Positions 1 to 8,675 of a stretch of 64,000 nt of DNA are shown in pieces. The stretch spans positions 124,001-188,000 of the forward strand of contig JBAXKJ010000001.1 in NCBI GenBank assembly GCA_037137375.1, given 5' to 3'. Origin of the DNA: CAINVV01 sp037137375 (GTDB lineage Bacteria > Bacteroidota > Bacteroidia > Bacteroidales > Prolixibacteraceae). The notes below the pieces were generated by a model. It searched no databases. It saw nothing but the letters and a program-made list of their open reading frames with translations, and was not told where the DNA came from. Numbering within the stretch: the stretch's first letter is position 1; the number at the start of each line of letters is the position of its first letter. A program made the translations under genes and the position numbers.

Positions 1-1
1 C

Positions 2-601
2 GATAAATTTATCAAGTCGATACTCGACAAAGAAACCGGACTGATGCAGGAAGGTAATATCCTCAGTCATATTACGCTCATCCAAAATTCGAACTATCCA
101 AAACTAATGATCGTCAGTGACGCTGCTGTCATTCCGCTTCCGGATTTCAAACAAAAAGTCAAGATGATCATGTATCTGGTAAAGGCGGCTCATGTGCTTG
201 GTATTTCTAGTCCTAAGGTAGCAGTGATCGCCCCCAGCGAACAACTGCTGGTACAGATAGATTCCTCACGGGATGCCGCGCTCTTGTCGGTCATGGGTCA
301 ACGCGGACAGATTGCCGGTTGTATCATCGACGGTCCGCTTTCGCTGGATTTAGCCATCGACAAAGAATCCGCCGAAATTAAAGGGATCAAGAGTGAGGTA
401 GCTGGAGACGCTGATTGCCTGCTCTTCCCAAATCTCGAAGCGGCCAATGTATTTTATAAGACCAATACAAAACTCGCCAATGCTGAGTCAGCGGCAATCC
501 TGGTAGGGGCTAAAGTCCCGGCAGTACTGACTTCCAGAGGTGACTCCTCCCTGACCAAACAGTATTCCATCGCACTCGCTTCGCTGGCGACCAAAAACTA
601 A
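2..601 (+). CDS. ptb: Phosphate butyryltransferase (C-terminal part, cut by window edge)
   Basis: The reading frame is open from base 2, so the gene begins outside the window and about 200 C-terminal residues are visible. The product would exchange CoA for phosphate on butyryl-CoA in the cytoplasm, giving butyryl-phosphate. The visible part resembles the PTA_PTB phosphotransacylase fold: an SDAA segment followed by a strongly conserved stretch with DGPLSLDLA, then GDADCLLFPNLEAANVFYK, which in this family lines the acyl-phosphate/CoA site. The stop codon lies 4 bp before the ATG of butyrate kinase, so the two are surely co-transcribed. That partner makes phosphate butyryltransferase more likely than phosphate acetyltransferase. 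Family membership is seen in the sequence; butyryl specificity is inferred from the neighbour. Confidence 0.9.
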   Translation, partial: DKFIKSILDKETGLMQEGNILSHITLIQNSNYPKLMIVSDAAVIPLPDFKQKVKMIMYLVKAAHVLGISSPKVAVIAPSEQLLVQIDSSRDAALLSVMGQRGQIAGCIIDGPLSLDLAIDKESAEIKGIKSEVAGDADCLLFPNLEAANVFYKTNTKLANAESAAILVGAKVPAVLTSRGDSSLTKQYSIALASLATKN

Positions 602-605
602 CTCC

Positions 606-1700
606 ATGGACAGTTCAGATCTTGTTAGAATATTGGTGATCAATCCGGGTTCTACAACGACCAAGATCGCCATTTACGAAAATTCCATTTGCATCTATCT
701 AAAGACGATTCATCATTCTGTTGACGATCTCTCAAGTTATCAGTCTATTACGGATCAGTTTGTCTTCAGGAAAAACTGTATCATGCAACAACTGTCTAAT
801 GAGGGATTTAGTATGGAGGATATTAATGTGGTGATCGGTCGCGGCGGACTGACTTATCCGCTAGAGTCTGGTGTTTATCTCGTTAATGAATTGATGGTTA
901 AGCATTGCCGGGAAGGTGTCATGGGAATTCATGCGTCGAATCTCGGATCGATGATCGCCTTCGACCTCTCCAAAGAACACGCCGGAATGATTCCGCTTAT
1001 CGCCGATCCAGTCGTAGTCGATGAGATGGACGGCATCGCCCGTGTTTCGGGTCATCCGATGTTTACACGCCGCTCTATTTTCCACGCCCTGAACCAGAAA
1101 GCCGTCGCCCGTCAGCACGCCATGAAAGTCGGTCAGCCTTACGAAGATCTCGACCTGATTGTCGTTCACCTCGGCGGAGGCATCTCGATAGGTGTTCACC
1201 AGCACGGGCGGGTCATCGATGTAAATAATGCACTCGATGGCGAGGGTCCGTTCTCACCCGAAAGAAGCGGTTCGTTGCCAGTGGGTGACCTCGTAAAACT
1301 TTGTTTCAGCGGTCAGCACACTTACCAGGAAATTATGTCAATGATTTCAGGCAATGGCGGTTATGTTGCTTATCTTGGAACAAACGATGCCCGTGAAGTC
1401 GAAATTGCCGTAAAAAAAGGTGATGAAAAGGCAACTTTTTACCACGAAGCCATGGCCTACCAGATCTCTAAATACATCGGCGAGATGGCTACCGTGCTAA
1501 AGGGCAGAATTGACGGCATCCTTATTACCGGTGGCATCGCCTTCGACCGGCGACTGATGTCTCTGATCCGCGAACGGGTGGAATTTATCGCACCGGTATC
1601 CGTTTATGCTGGTCAGGATGAGCTTAAGGCCCTGGCAATGAATGCGCTGATGGTAGCCAGAGGAGAAGTTGAACCCCGCGAGTACGATCGTACAGAATAA
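606..1700 (+). CDS. buk: Butyrate kinase
   Basis: This 364-residue cytoplasmic kinase would convert butyryl-phosphate plus ADP into butyrate plus ATP, or the reverse. It belongs to the acetokinase/ASKHA superfamily. The N-terminal phosphate-binding motif NPGSTTTK (about residues 13-20), GRGGLTYPLESG (about 79-90), the central VVHLGGGIS (about 186-194), SPERSGSLP (about 218-226) and the adenosine motif ITGGIAFD (about 311-318) are all present. Length is normal for butyrate kinase (about 355), which is shorter than acetate kinase (about 400). It follows ptb by 4 bp. Branched-chain acyl phosphates are possible alternative substrates, because Ptb-Buk pairs in Bacteroidota can serve isobutyrate/isovalerate as well; the sequence does not decide this. 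Confidence 0.93.
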   Translation: MDSSDLVRILVINPGSTTTKIAIYENSICIYLKTIHHSVDDLSSYQSITDQFVFRKNCIMQQLSNEGFSMEDINVVIGRGGLTYPLESGVYLVNELMVKHCREGVMGIHASNLGSMIAFDLSKEHAGMIPLIADPVVVDEMDGIARVSGHPMFTRRSIFHALNQKAVARQHAMKVGQPYEDLDLIVVHLGGGISIGVHQHGRVIDVNNALDGEGPFSPERSGSLPVGDLVKLCFSGQHTYQEIMSMISGNGGYVAYLGTNDAREVEIAVKKGDEKATFYHEAMAYQISKYIGEMATVLKGRIDGILITGGIAFDRRLMSLIRERVEFIAPVSVYAGQDELKALAMNALMVARGEVEPREYDRTE

Positions 1701-1711
1701 TTCTTATTACC

Positions 1712-2986
1712 ATGAAAATATTTTCTACAGCAGCCATATTTCTTTTATTTGCGGCTCAACTCTTTGCGCAGCAGAACTTTGTGGCCAATTATGACGAGTC
1801 GAAGATTCCTACTTATCAACTGCCGGATCCACTGAAATTTAAGGATGGAAAATCTGTTTTATCGCCAAAGGACTGGACAAAAAGACGCGCCGAAATCTTT
1901 TCACTGCTTGAAAACCAGATGTATGGAAAGGTTCCTGAAGGCAAGACCAGTTTGGCTTTCAAAGAGATTTCCAGAGACGAAAATGCCTGTGGGGGATCGG
2001 CTGTCAGGCGCGAAATAGAAATCACTTTGAGTCGGGAAGGTAAGAGTATCCCCTTAAATTTGCTGATGTACCTTCCTAAATCGGCTAAAAAATCACCACT
2101 CTTTCTGAGCTATAATTTCAGCGGTAACCATACGACATCAAAGGATAAGGGAATAAAAATCTGCTCTTCATGGGTTCGGAATAATGCTTCCCAGGGTATC
2201 ACAAATAATCAGTCGACCGAAGCAAACAGGGGCTCCGACGAGGCCTCATGGCCAGTCGATGCTATTATTAAAAGAGGTTATGGACTGGCAACAATATATT
2301 ATGGCGATGTGGATCCGGATTTTGACGACGGATTTAAGAATGGGGTACATGCCTTGTTTTCCGCTCCCCGCGATGGTTCTTCATGGGGAAGTATTGCCGC
2401 CTGGGCCTGGGGTTTGTCGCGGGTGATGGATTACCTTGAAAAAGTAAAAGAAGTAGATTCGAAACGCGTGATGGTAATGGGGCATTCCCGGTTAGGAAAG
2501 GCAACATTATGGGCAGGAGCAACAGACAAGCGTTTCGCAATCGTCATCTCCAATGAATCGGGTAGCGGAGGCGCGGCTTTATCATTGAGAAAAATTGGTG
2601 AGACCATTACCCGGACTAATACTTCCTTTCCGCACTGGTTCTGCGGCAATTTCAAGAATTACAACAACAAGGAGGAGAGTTTGCCGTTTGACCAGCATGA
2701 GGTTCTGGCGCTGATGGCACCACGCCCGGTGTATGTTTCGACAGCACTTGAAGACCAATGGGGAGATCCGAAAGGCTCTTTTCTGGCTTGTGTGGCTGCC
2801 TCGCCTGTATTCCGGTTATTGGGATTGGAGGGTTTTCCTGGTAAGGAGATGCCAGGATTGGAGCAGCCGGTAGTAGGCACAATCGGCTTTCATATCCGTC
2901 CGGGGAAACATGATGTAAAGCCTTATGACTGGAGCTGTTTCATGGATTTCGCCGATAAAAATTTCAAAAAGCCCGGGAAGGATTGA
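1712..2986 (+). CDS. Glucuronoyl (4-O-methyl) methylesterase-like, CE15 family
   Basis: A 424-residue secreted alpha/beta hydrolase. The first 20 residues form a signal peptide (basic start, hydrophobic core, cleavage near LFAQ). The nucleophile elbow GHSRLGK (Ser about 259) is the signature of CE15 esterases, which cut the ester between lignin and glucuronic acid side chains of xylan. A conserved NESGSGG follows (Glu about 282, a candidate acid), then DQWGDPKGS and a C-terminal His-rich segment (FHIRPGKHD) that should carry the catalytic His. Length fits bacterial CE15. It starts 11 bp after buk, but no xylan genes lie nearby, so the natural substrate is uncertain. Acetylxylan esterase is a common alternative label for the same fold. 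The stop codon overlaps the -33 element of the next gene's promoter. Confidence 0.85.
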   Translation: MKIFSTAAIFLLFAAQLFAQQNFVANYDESKIPTYQLPDPLKFKDGKSVLSPKDWTKRRAEIFSLLENQMYGKVPEGKTSLAFKEISRDENACGGSAVRREIEITLSREGKSIPLNLLMYLPKSAKKSPLFLSYNFSGNHTTSKDKGIKICSSWVRNNASQGITNNQSTEANRGSDEASWPVDAIIKRGYGLATIYYGDVDPDFDDGFKNGVHALFSAPRDGSSWGSIAAWAWGLSRVMDYLEKVKEVDSKRVMVMGHSRLGKATLWAGATDKRFAIVISNESGSGGAALSLRKIGETITRTNTSFPHWFCGNFKNYNNKEESLPFDQHEVLALMAPRPVYVSTALEDQWGDPKGSFLACVAASPVFRLLGLEGFPGKEMPGLEQPVVGTIGFHIRPGKHDVKPYDWSCFMDFADKNFKKPGKD

Positions 2987-3012
2987 ACTTTTAATGAGAA
3001 GTTATATATTTG
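2982..3012 (+). promoter_or_regulatory. Bacteroidota-type promoter of the trypsin-like protease gene
   Basis: ATTG at 2982-2985, a 19-bp gap and TATATTTG at 3005-3012 match the Bacteroidota sigma-ABfr consensus (TTTG, about 19 bp, TAnnTTTG) closely. Transcription would start near 3019, about 10 nt before the ATG at 3029. The -33 element overlaps the stop codon of the upstream esterase gene, so the protease gene can be transcribed on its own. Confidence 0.65.
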
Positions 3013-3028
3013 GGGAAATCAAAGATTG

Positions 3029-5224
3029 ATGTTCAGACGAATCCTTACCACTACTATAACCATACTCTCCATTTTATCTTATCACGTTGAAGGTCAGGTA
3101 TCTTATGGTGGAAGTCCTGCGTCTTTTAATTCCCTGAAGAGCCTAAAAACTCAACTGCCGGTCGTCGGTATGGCGCCTGTAAATAATTATGATTTGCAGT
3201 TGAAAGATCTTCAATCCGGGAATCCGAATAAGAAATACACATTTGCCAAGAGTTTCGATGTTGACATCAGTCCGGCTAATTCAGGTGTCTGGGAAGAAGC
3301 CAATGGCATGAAAATCTGGCGCCTGGCGATTGAATCTGCCGGGGCCTACTCACTGAATATCATCTTTGACCGGGCCATCCTTCCGACTGGGGCATCGATA
3401 TTTATCTATACGCCTGATCATCAAATAGTAAGAGGGGCTTTTAATGCCAATGACGAGCAGTCTTCCGGTATGCTGCCGATTTACCCGGTACCAGGGGATA
3501 AAATTGTGGTCGAATACAATGAACCAACTAATGTTTCTTATCCGGGCGATCTGCATATTTATAAGGTCAATCACGATTATAAAAACGTCATCGGAACCCG
3601 GCCACTGGGTGAATCCGGAACCTGTAACATGGATGTATATTGCAAGGATGCTGCTGTATTGCTCAAAGAGAAACAATCTGTAGTTCAGCTTGTTATTGCA
3701 GGAACGGATCTTTGTACCGGTACATTGATCAATAATGTCAAAGCGGATAAGACCCCCTATTTACTCACTGCGGGGCACTGTATCCAAAAGGCTTCGGATG
3801 CTCAGCAGACAGTCTTTTCCTTCAATTATGAGAGTCCTTTTTGCGGTCAAAACGGTAGCACCAATGGCTTTGCCGACCAGACCATGACTGGTTCTATCCT
3901 GAGGGCCCGTTCCGATTCACTGGATTTTGCCCTGGTAGAGCTCGAAATGATTCCGCCTGCTTCCTACAGACCTTATTATGCCGGGTGGGACAGGAGCAAG
4001 ACGATACCACCGGTTGCCAGATCCATTCATCATCCTAAGGGTGATGTCAAGAAAGTTTCAGCCGACCTGGTTGCCCCTGTTATTGGGACTTATACTTCCA
4101 GCGGTCATTTGCTAAACAGTTTCTGGTGGATCAAAAAATGGGATATTGGAACGACGGAGGCAGGCTCTTCGGGCGGTCCGCTTTTTGATAACTCGAATCT
4201 TGTAATAGGAACCTTGACCGGCGGAACTGCCACTTGCAGCAACTCGACAGACGATTACTTTTCTATGTTTTCCTACCAGTGGAATTTTTCTTCCCTCACC
4301 ACCAGGCAGCTAAAAAAATGGCTGGATCCGGATAATTTGGGACTGACCAAAGTTCTTTCAATGGATCCTTATTCATTGGGAGCTACCTGCGACCAGTTAT
4401 CCGATGTCATCGCGGGTGAAAAATACGAGGCAGCTAGTGTAATCAATGGGAAAGGCTATGTTTCGGGACATAATTCGTATAGAATTCCTGGGTACGCGCA
4501 ACAGTTTAAGCAAACGGAAAAGACAACGCTTTCTGCTTTCTCGGTAGGGGTTGCCAAGGCTGCTACAGGTGTTAACAATGCCAATAGCGTCGTTGATTTT
4601 CAGATTTATCAGATGAATTCGGGCACTGGCATGCCGGGAACGGTACTAAAGAGTGTTCAGGTGCCAATAAAATCGCTGAAGACTTCTGCCATGAATTTTA
4701 TCATACTGGATAAACCGCTCGATATTTCCGGGACCTATTTCATTGGGTACGACCTGAACTATAGTAATATAAGTGATACGGTGGCAATGATGCACGCTAT
4801 GCCGCGAGCAACCAATGATCTTAACCGGGCTTTTTGCAGGATCGATAATATCTGGCAACCATTTTACTGGGTTCCTGCGATTAATATGAAGACCTCGCTG
4901 CTGATCAATTCGTATGGTTGCGGGACTACTTTTACCCAGACCAATACAACCCCTGTTCCTCCCGGATCTACCCAGTTCAGGATTTACTATCCTACCGATT
5001 CGAGTCTTGGGTTACTTTATCTCGTTAACACCGGGAATGAGGAGTTTGGCAGGGTTATATTTTACGATCTGATGGGTCGCAAAGTGTCGGAGACCCAACG
5101 AATGCTCACTGTCGGGACTGTAGAACTGAGTTGTGGTAATTTGGAATCTTCCGTATATTTCGTAGCCGTGGAAACCTTGAATAAAAGAGAGGTGATGAAA
5201 GTAAGGATTATTCGGAAAAGATAG
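3029..5224 (+). CDS. Secreted trypsin-like serine endopeptidase with T9SS C-terminal sorting domain
   Basis: About 731 residues. A TTG lies directly before the ATG at 3029; the ATG is preferred. A signal peptide (RILTTTITILSILSYHVEG) is followed by a propeptide-like region to about residue 195. An S1-family protease domain resembling lysyl endopeptidase comes next: His of TAGHC (about 250), Asp of DFALVEL (about 299) and Ser of GSSGGPLF (about 381) form a complete triad. Residues about 460-620 look like a beta-sandwich region. The last 80 residues have the T9SS type A sorting pattern: a YP-like opening, GRVIFYDLMGRKV, then a terminal VRIIRKR. The product should be exported through Sec, carried across the outer membrane by T9SS and released or anchored at the surface, where it would degrade proteins. 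P1 specificity cannot be read from the sequence. Confidence 0.88.
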   Translation: MFRRILTTTITILSILSYHVEGQVSYGGSPASFNSLKSLKTQLPVVGMAPVNNYDLQLKDLQSGNPNKKYTFAKSFDVDISPANSGVWEEANGMKIWRLAIESAGAYSLNIIFDRAILPTGASIFIYTPDHQIVRGAFNANDEQSSGMLPIYPVPGDKIVVEYNEPTNVSYPGDLHIYKVNHDYKNVIGTRPLGESGTCNMDVYCKDAAVLLKEKQSVVQLVIAGTDLCTGTLINNVKADKTPYLLTAGHCIQKASDAQQTVFSFNYESPFCGQNGSTNGFADQTMTGSILRARSDSLDFALVELEMIPPASYRPYYAGWDRSKTIPPVARSIHHPKGDVKKVSADLVAPVIGTYTSSGHLLNSFWWIKKWDIGTTEAGSSGGPLFDNSNLVIGTLTGGTATCSNSTDDYFSMFSYQWNFSSLTTRQLKKWLDPDNLGLTKVLSMDPYSLGATCDQLSDVIAGEKYEAASVINGKGYVSGHNSYRIPGYAQQFKQTEKTTLSAFSVGVAKAATGVNNANSVVDFQIYQMNSGTGMPGTVLKSVQVPIKSLKTSAMNFIILDKPLDISGTYFIGYDLNYSNISDTVAMMHAMPRATNDLNRAFCRIDNIWQPFYWVPAINMKTSLLINSYGCGTTFTQTNTTPVPPGSTQFRIYYPTDSSLGLLYLVNTGNEEFGRVIFYDLMGRKVSETQRMLTVGTVELSCGNLESSVYFVAVETLNKREVMKVRIIRKR

Positions 5225-5233
5225 GATCCAAAA

Positions 5234-6439
5234 ATGGAATTGACTTCGTCGATATTCGATTCACACAAAATATTTTCCTTTCCGAAGGTAATCTTTCGTT
5301 TTATTTTATTCACGTTACTCTTCAGTAGCCTGGCAGGATGTGGGCCAGGACCGGTTAAGAAGATTGTGCCAGGTGCTTCTGATAAAACAAGTTTGTCTGT
5401 CGAAGCGACAGGCTTCACCATTCTTCATTCCGACAATTACCGGAAACTAACGGTCATTGATCCATGGCAGAAATCCCAGGACAACAAATTTGAATATTAC
5501 CTGATTGAGAGGGGAAAAAAGGTTCCCGAGGCGCTCAAAAACAAGCAAGTCTTCTTTACGCCGCTTCAGCGCGTGGTCTGCCTTTCTACCACCCATATCG
5601 GATTTCTGGATGCCCTGGGATCCTTGCACACGGTCTGTGGGTTGTCCGGAACTATCTATGTTTCAAACGATTCAATTAAAAGCGGTCTTTCATCAAAACG
5701 TATCCGGGAAGTCGGAAATGAACAGGGTCTCAATTATGAGGCGATCGTCCAGTTGAAGCCTGATGTTGTTTTTGCCTATGGCGTTGGATCTGAGATCAAT
5801 GCACAGATGAATAAGCTTCGTGACCTGGGAATTCCCACAGTGTTGGTTGGAGAATACCTGGAGCAGTCTCCACTTGGGAAGGCTTCCTGGATTAAGTTTT
5901 TCGGTGCATTTTTTGAAAAAGAGGTGCTTGCGGGGACGATTTTTGATGAAATCAGGAAAAATTACGAGTCTGTAAAATCCAGTGTCGCAAATGTAACTTT
6001 AAAACCTTCTGTACTAACAGGATTACCATTCAAAGACACGTGGTGGATAGCTGGGGGGCAATCAAATCTAGCAGTTTTGATACAGGATGCAGGTGGAAAA
6101 TTTTTATGGCGGGAAAATCTTTCGAAAGAGGCATTTCCGGTATCTTTGGAGGAGGTTTTTTTGCGGGCTTCAGGGGCTGATTTTTGGATCAACTGTGGAA
6201 CGGCTGCCAGTTTGAGTTCGCTTATGTCTTTTGATCCTCGTTTTTCCGCTCTTCCGGCAGTCAAAAAATTGCAGGTATATAACAATAATCTTCGCTCCAC
6301 TCCTGCAGGCGGAAACGATTACTGGGAGAGTGGGGTAATGCATCCCGACTTGATATTGTCGGATCTGGTTAGGATTTTTCATCCGGAGGTTTCCGGAAAA
6401 GGTGGGTTTCATTATTACAGGAAGTTGATGAAGGAGTGA
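5234..6439 (+). CDS. ABC importer substrate-binding lipoprotein (BtuF/FecB type)
   Basis: A 401-residue protein with a long N-terminal segment ending in a lipobox LAGC (Cys about 36), so it is a membrane-anchored periplasmic lipoprotein. The Periplasmic_BP_2 fold is recognisable from VVCLSTTHIGFLDALG at about residue 112, through the hinge-type EVGNEQGLNYEAIVQLKPDVV, to the final YWESGVMHPDLILSDLV. In this family the protein binds cobalamin or a ferric chelate and hands it to the FecCD permease. The permease and ATPase genes follow on the same strand, separated by repeat-filled spacers of 53 and 59 bp. No cobalamin riboswitch was recognised upstream, and no TonB receptor is adjacent, so the ligand (vitamin B12, cobinamide or siderophore) is open. 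Confidence 0.86.
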   Translation: MELTSSIFDSHKIFSFPKVIFRFILFTLLFSSLAGCGPGPVKKIVPGASDKTSLSVEATGFTILHSDNYRKLTVIDPWQKSQDNKFEYYLIERGKKVPEALKNKQVFFTPLQRVVCLSTTHIGFLDALGSLHTVCGLSGTIYVSNDSIKSGLSSKRIREVGNEQGLNYEAIVQLKPDVVFAYGVGSEINAQMNKLRDLGIPTVLVGEYLEQSPLGKASWIKFFGAFFEKEVLAGTIFDEIRKNYESVKSSVANVTLKPSVLTGLPFKDTWWIAGGQSNLAVLIQDAGGKFLWRENLSKEAFPVSLEEVFLRASGADFWINCGTAASLSSLMSFDPRFSALPAVKKLQVYNNNLRSTPAGGNDYWESGVMHPDLILSDLVRIFHPEVSGKGGFHYYRKLMKE

Positions 6440-6447
6440 GAAGGATG

Positions 6448-6486
6448 AAGTGGAAAGGTTAAAGGCTAAAGTGGAAAGGTTAAAGT
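6448..6486 (+). repeat. Short tandem repeat, AAAGGTT type
   Basis: The spacer between the binding-protein and permease genes contains two copies of AGTGGAAAGGTTAAAG separated by a partial unit (GCTAAAG). The same 16-mer occurs in the longer repeat tract at 17122-17233, so this is a dispersed repeat family. No function is apparent. Confidence 0.75.
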
Positions 6487-6492
6487 GCGTAA

Positions 6493-7554
6493 ATGAAAAG
6501 TAAAGAAGTGAAAGGTTTCGGGTATGTCTTTTCTGCCGGAGGGAAGATTTTGCTTTTGTTAGTCATACTTTTGATGGTATTTTTACTGGACCTGCTCTCG
6601 GGATCGGTTCATATATCCTTGTTTCAATCTATTTCCACTTTGCTTGATCCCTCTGCTGCTGATCCTCAAATTTCAACAATCCTATACCAGTTCAGAATAC
6701 CGAAGGCTATTACTGCTGTGATGGCAGGTGTCGCACTATCAGTGGCTGGCCTTCAGATGCAGACTGTCTTCAGGAATCCGATCGCCGGGCCGGATATTCT
6801 CGGTGTCAGTTCGGGAGCAAGTCTTGGGGTGGCTCTTTTCGTTCTGTCTACCGGCTTTATTTTTAAAGGAACTCTGCTGTTTTCGATAGCAGGATCCTGG
6901 GGGCTCGTGCTGGCTGCCTGCATCGGCGCCGGATGTATGATGGTGTTGGTGGTATTTATTGCTTCCCGGTTACGCGACCTGATGACCGTCCTGATTTTGG
7001 GTATCCTGATTTCGAGTGCAGTATTATCTATCGTTAGTGTTCTGCAATATTTCAGCAGTGAGTCTTCCCTTAAATCTTTCATCGTATGGACGATGGGAAG
7101 CCTGGGCAGCACTACCAGCGACCAGCTTTGGGTATTGATGCCGGCTGTCGTGGTTGGACTCATTATCTCATTTCTCTCTGCAAAATTTTTAAATGCTTTC
7201 CTGCTCGGGGAAAATTATGCAAGGAGCATGGGTATGAATATTCGGACGGCCTATGGGCTCATTTTCGCTTCAACAGCGATCTTAACAGGAAGTGTCACAG
7301 CATTCTGCGGTCCAATAGGTTTTGTGGGAATCATCGTTCCGCACCTGGCTAGACGGTTTTTCAATACTCCAATGCACAATTTGCTTATTCCTGCAACGAT
7401 GCTATTGGGAGCCATTGTGATGCTGATTGGAGATCTTATTTCACAGCTTCCTGGTTACGAAACGACTCTGCCGATCAATTCGGTGACGGCTTTATTGGGA
7501 ATACCCATTGTAATTTGGATTATTTTTCGGCAGAAAAGGATGGGAGGGATATAG
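6493..7554 (+). CDS. FecCD-family ABC transporter permease (BtuC-like)
   Basis: A 353-residue inner-membrane protein with about ten hydrophobic helices, the normal size and pattern of BtuC/FecCD permeases. Diagnostic stretches are FRIPKAITAVMAGVALSVAG, the segment FRNPIAGPDILGVSSGASLG and, near the C-terminus, GPIGFVGIIVPHLAR, the cytoplasmic coupling region that contacts the ATPase. It would work as a homodimer that moves cobalamin or a ferric chelate from the lipoprotein encoded just upstream into the cytoplasm, powered by the ATPase encoded just downstream. The ATG at 6493 follows the repeat spacer directly. Confidence 0.92.
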   Translation: MKSKEVKGFGYVFSAGGKILLLLVILLMVFLLDLLSGSVHISLFQSISTLLDPSAADPQISTILYQFRIPKAITAVMAGVALSVAGLQMQTVFRNPIAGPDILGVSSGASLGVALFVLSTGFIFKGTLLFSIAGSWGLVLAACIGAGCMMVLVVFIASRLRDLMTVLILGILISSAVLSIVSVLQYFSSESSLKSFIVWTMGSLGSTTSDQLWVLMPAVVVGLIISFLSAKFLNAFLLGENYARSMGMNIRTAYGLIFASTAILTGSVTAFCGPIGFVGIIVPHLARRFFNTPMHNLLIPATMLLGAIVMLIGDLISQLPGYETTLPINSVTALLGIPIVIWIIFRQKRMGGI

Positions 7555-7560
7555 ATAAAT

Positions 7561-7590
7561 GTGCTAATATGCTAATTTGCTAATTGGGAA
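7561..7590 (+). repeat. Short tandem repeat, GCTAATNT type
   Basis: Three tandem units (GTGCTAATAT, GCTAATTT, GCTAATTG) fill part of the 59-bp spacer between permease and ATPase genes. The sequence is different from the AAAGGTT repeats but occupies the same kind of position. Confidence 0.65.
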
Positions 7591-7613
7591 ATGTGAAGAA
7601 GGGAGTTTAGGAA

Positions 7614-8675
7614 ATGGTGAATATAGAAGAGATTTTTGTCGAGTGCAGAGGTGTTGCGATTGGTTACCAGGATCAGTCGACGGCTTCCGTAGTGGTCAAA
7701 AATAATCTCTCACTCAAGGCTTATGGCGGTGAGATGGTTGCCGTGATTGGTCAGAACGGCATTGGTAAAAGTACACTTTTAAAGACCATTGCCGGTTTCC
7801 AACAACCGCTTTCAGGAGAACTGCTTATACACTCAAAGCCAGCCTCAGCTTATCATTCCGATGAACTGGCCCGCGAAATGAGTTTCGTTTCAACAGAGAT
7901 CGTTCGGGTTGCCAATCTGACCGTTAGGGAGTTAGTCGGACTTGGAAGGTTTCCCTATACCAATTGGTTTGGACATTTAGGGGAGGAAGATCACAGAATC
8001 GTGGCGGAGGCCATTCGGCAAGTGGGGCTTTTGGGCTACGAAGAAAAGCCAGTTAACAGAATTTCGGATGGAGAAAGACAAAGGGCTATGATTGCCAGGG
8101 CACTGGCTCAGGACACCAGGATCATTGTGCTTGACGAACCGACTGCTTTTCTGGATATTTCCAACAAATATGAGATCGTACGTATTTTACACCGACTCGC
8201 GGAAGAACAAGGAAAATGTATTATTTTTTCCACACATGATCTGAATACTGCCCTTTCGATGGCCGATCGTATCTGGCTGATGTTGAATGAGCTGGTTGTT
8301 GAAGGAGTCCCCGAAGAAGTGGCGGCACAAGGATATTTTGAATCACTGTTTGCAAGCAATCTACACCTGTTTTTCGATGCTGAAAAGGGAGATTTCAGGA
8401 TACGAAAAGAATCCAGGGGTATTATTTTATTAGATGCGTTTGGTAAAGAACAGTTCTATGCAACAAAAGCACTTGAACGAATTGGATTTGAGGTTGTTGA
8501 TTCATCAGCTCTGTCTGATCTCCGGATTCGGCAGCAAACTTTACCATACACCATATCAGTTTTCTTCGGGGAAGATGGATGGAACATCAAATATGGAAAT
8601 CATATTCTGAGACCAGGAACACTCGAATCACTCTGCCGTGAAATCAAAAAAATCAATCTTCTACCGCAATCTTGA
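7614..8675 (+). CDS. ABC transporter ATPase (BtuD/FecE-like) with C-terminal extension
   Basis: A 353-residue cytoplasmic ATPase. It carries Walker A GQNGIGKST (residues 46-54), the signature SDGERQR (151-157; Ser-Asp-Gly instead of the usual LSGGQ), Walker B IIVLDEP (170-176) and the H-loop STHDL (His 208). It would drive the FecCD-type importer encoded immediately upstream. BtuD/FecE proteins usually end near residue 255; here about 88 further residues follow, beginning near RIRKESRGIILLD, predicted as a small alpha/beta unit. Similar tails occur in other Bacteroidota importers of this type as far as I recall, but I know no function for it. The last 23 bp overlap the tail of the convergent YhcH-type gene. 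Confidence 0.9.
   Translation: MVNIEEIFVECRGVAIGYQDQSTASVVVKNNLSLKAYGGEMVAVIGQNGIGKSTLLKTIAGFQQPLSGELLIHSKPASAYHSDELAREMSFVSTEIVRVANLTVRELVGLGRFPYTNWFGHLGEEDHRIVAEAIRQVGLLGYEEKPVNRISDGERQRAMIARALAQDTRIIVLDEPTAFLDISNKYEIVRILHRLAEEQGKCIIFSTHDLNTALSMADRIWLMLNELVVEGVPEEVAAQGYFESLFASNLHLFFDAEKGDFRIRKESRGIILLDAFGKEQFYATKALERIGFEVVDSSALSDLRIRQQTLPYTISVFFGEDGWNIKYGNHILRPGTLESLCREIKKINLLPQS

Noticed and set aside
5225..5233. Cobalamin riboswitch before the BtuF-like gene
   Set aside because: Only 9 bp separate the genes, and no B12-box-like sequence was found within the end of the protease gene.
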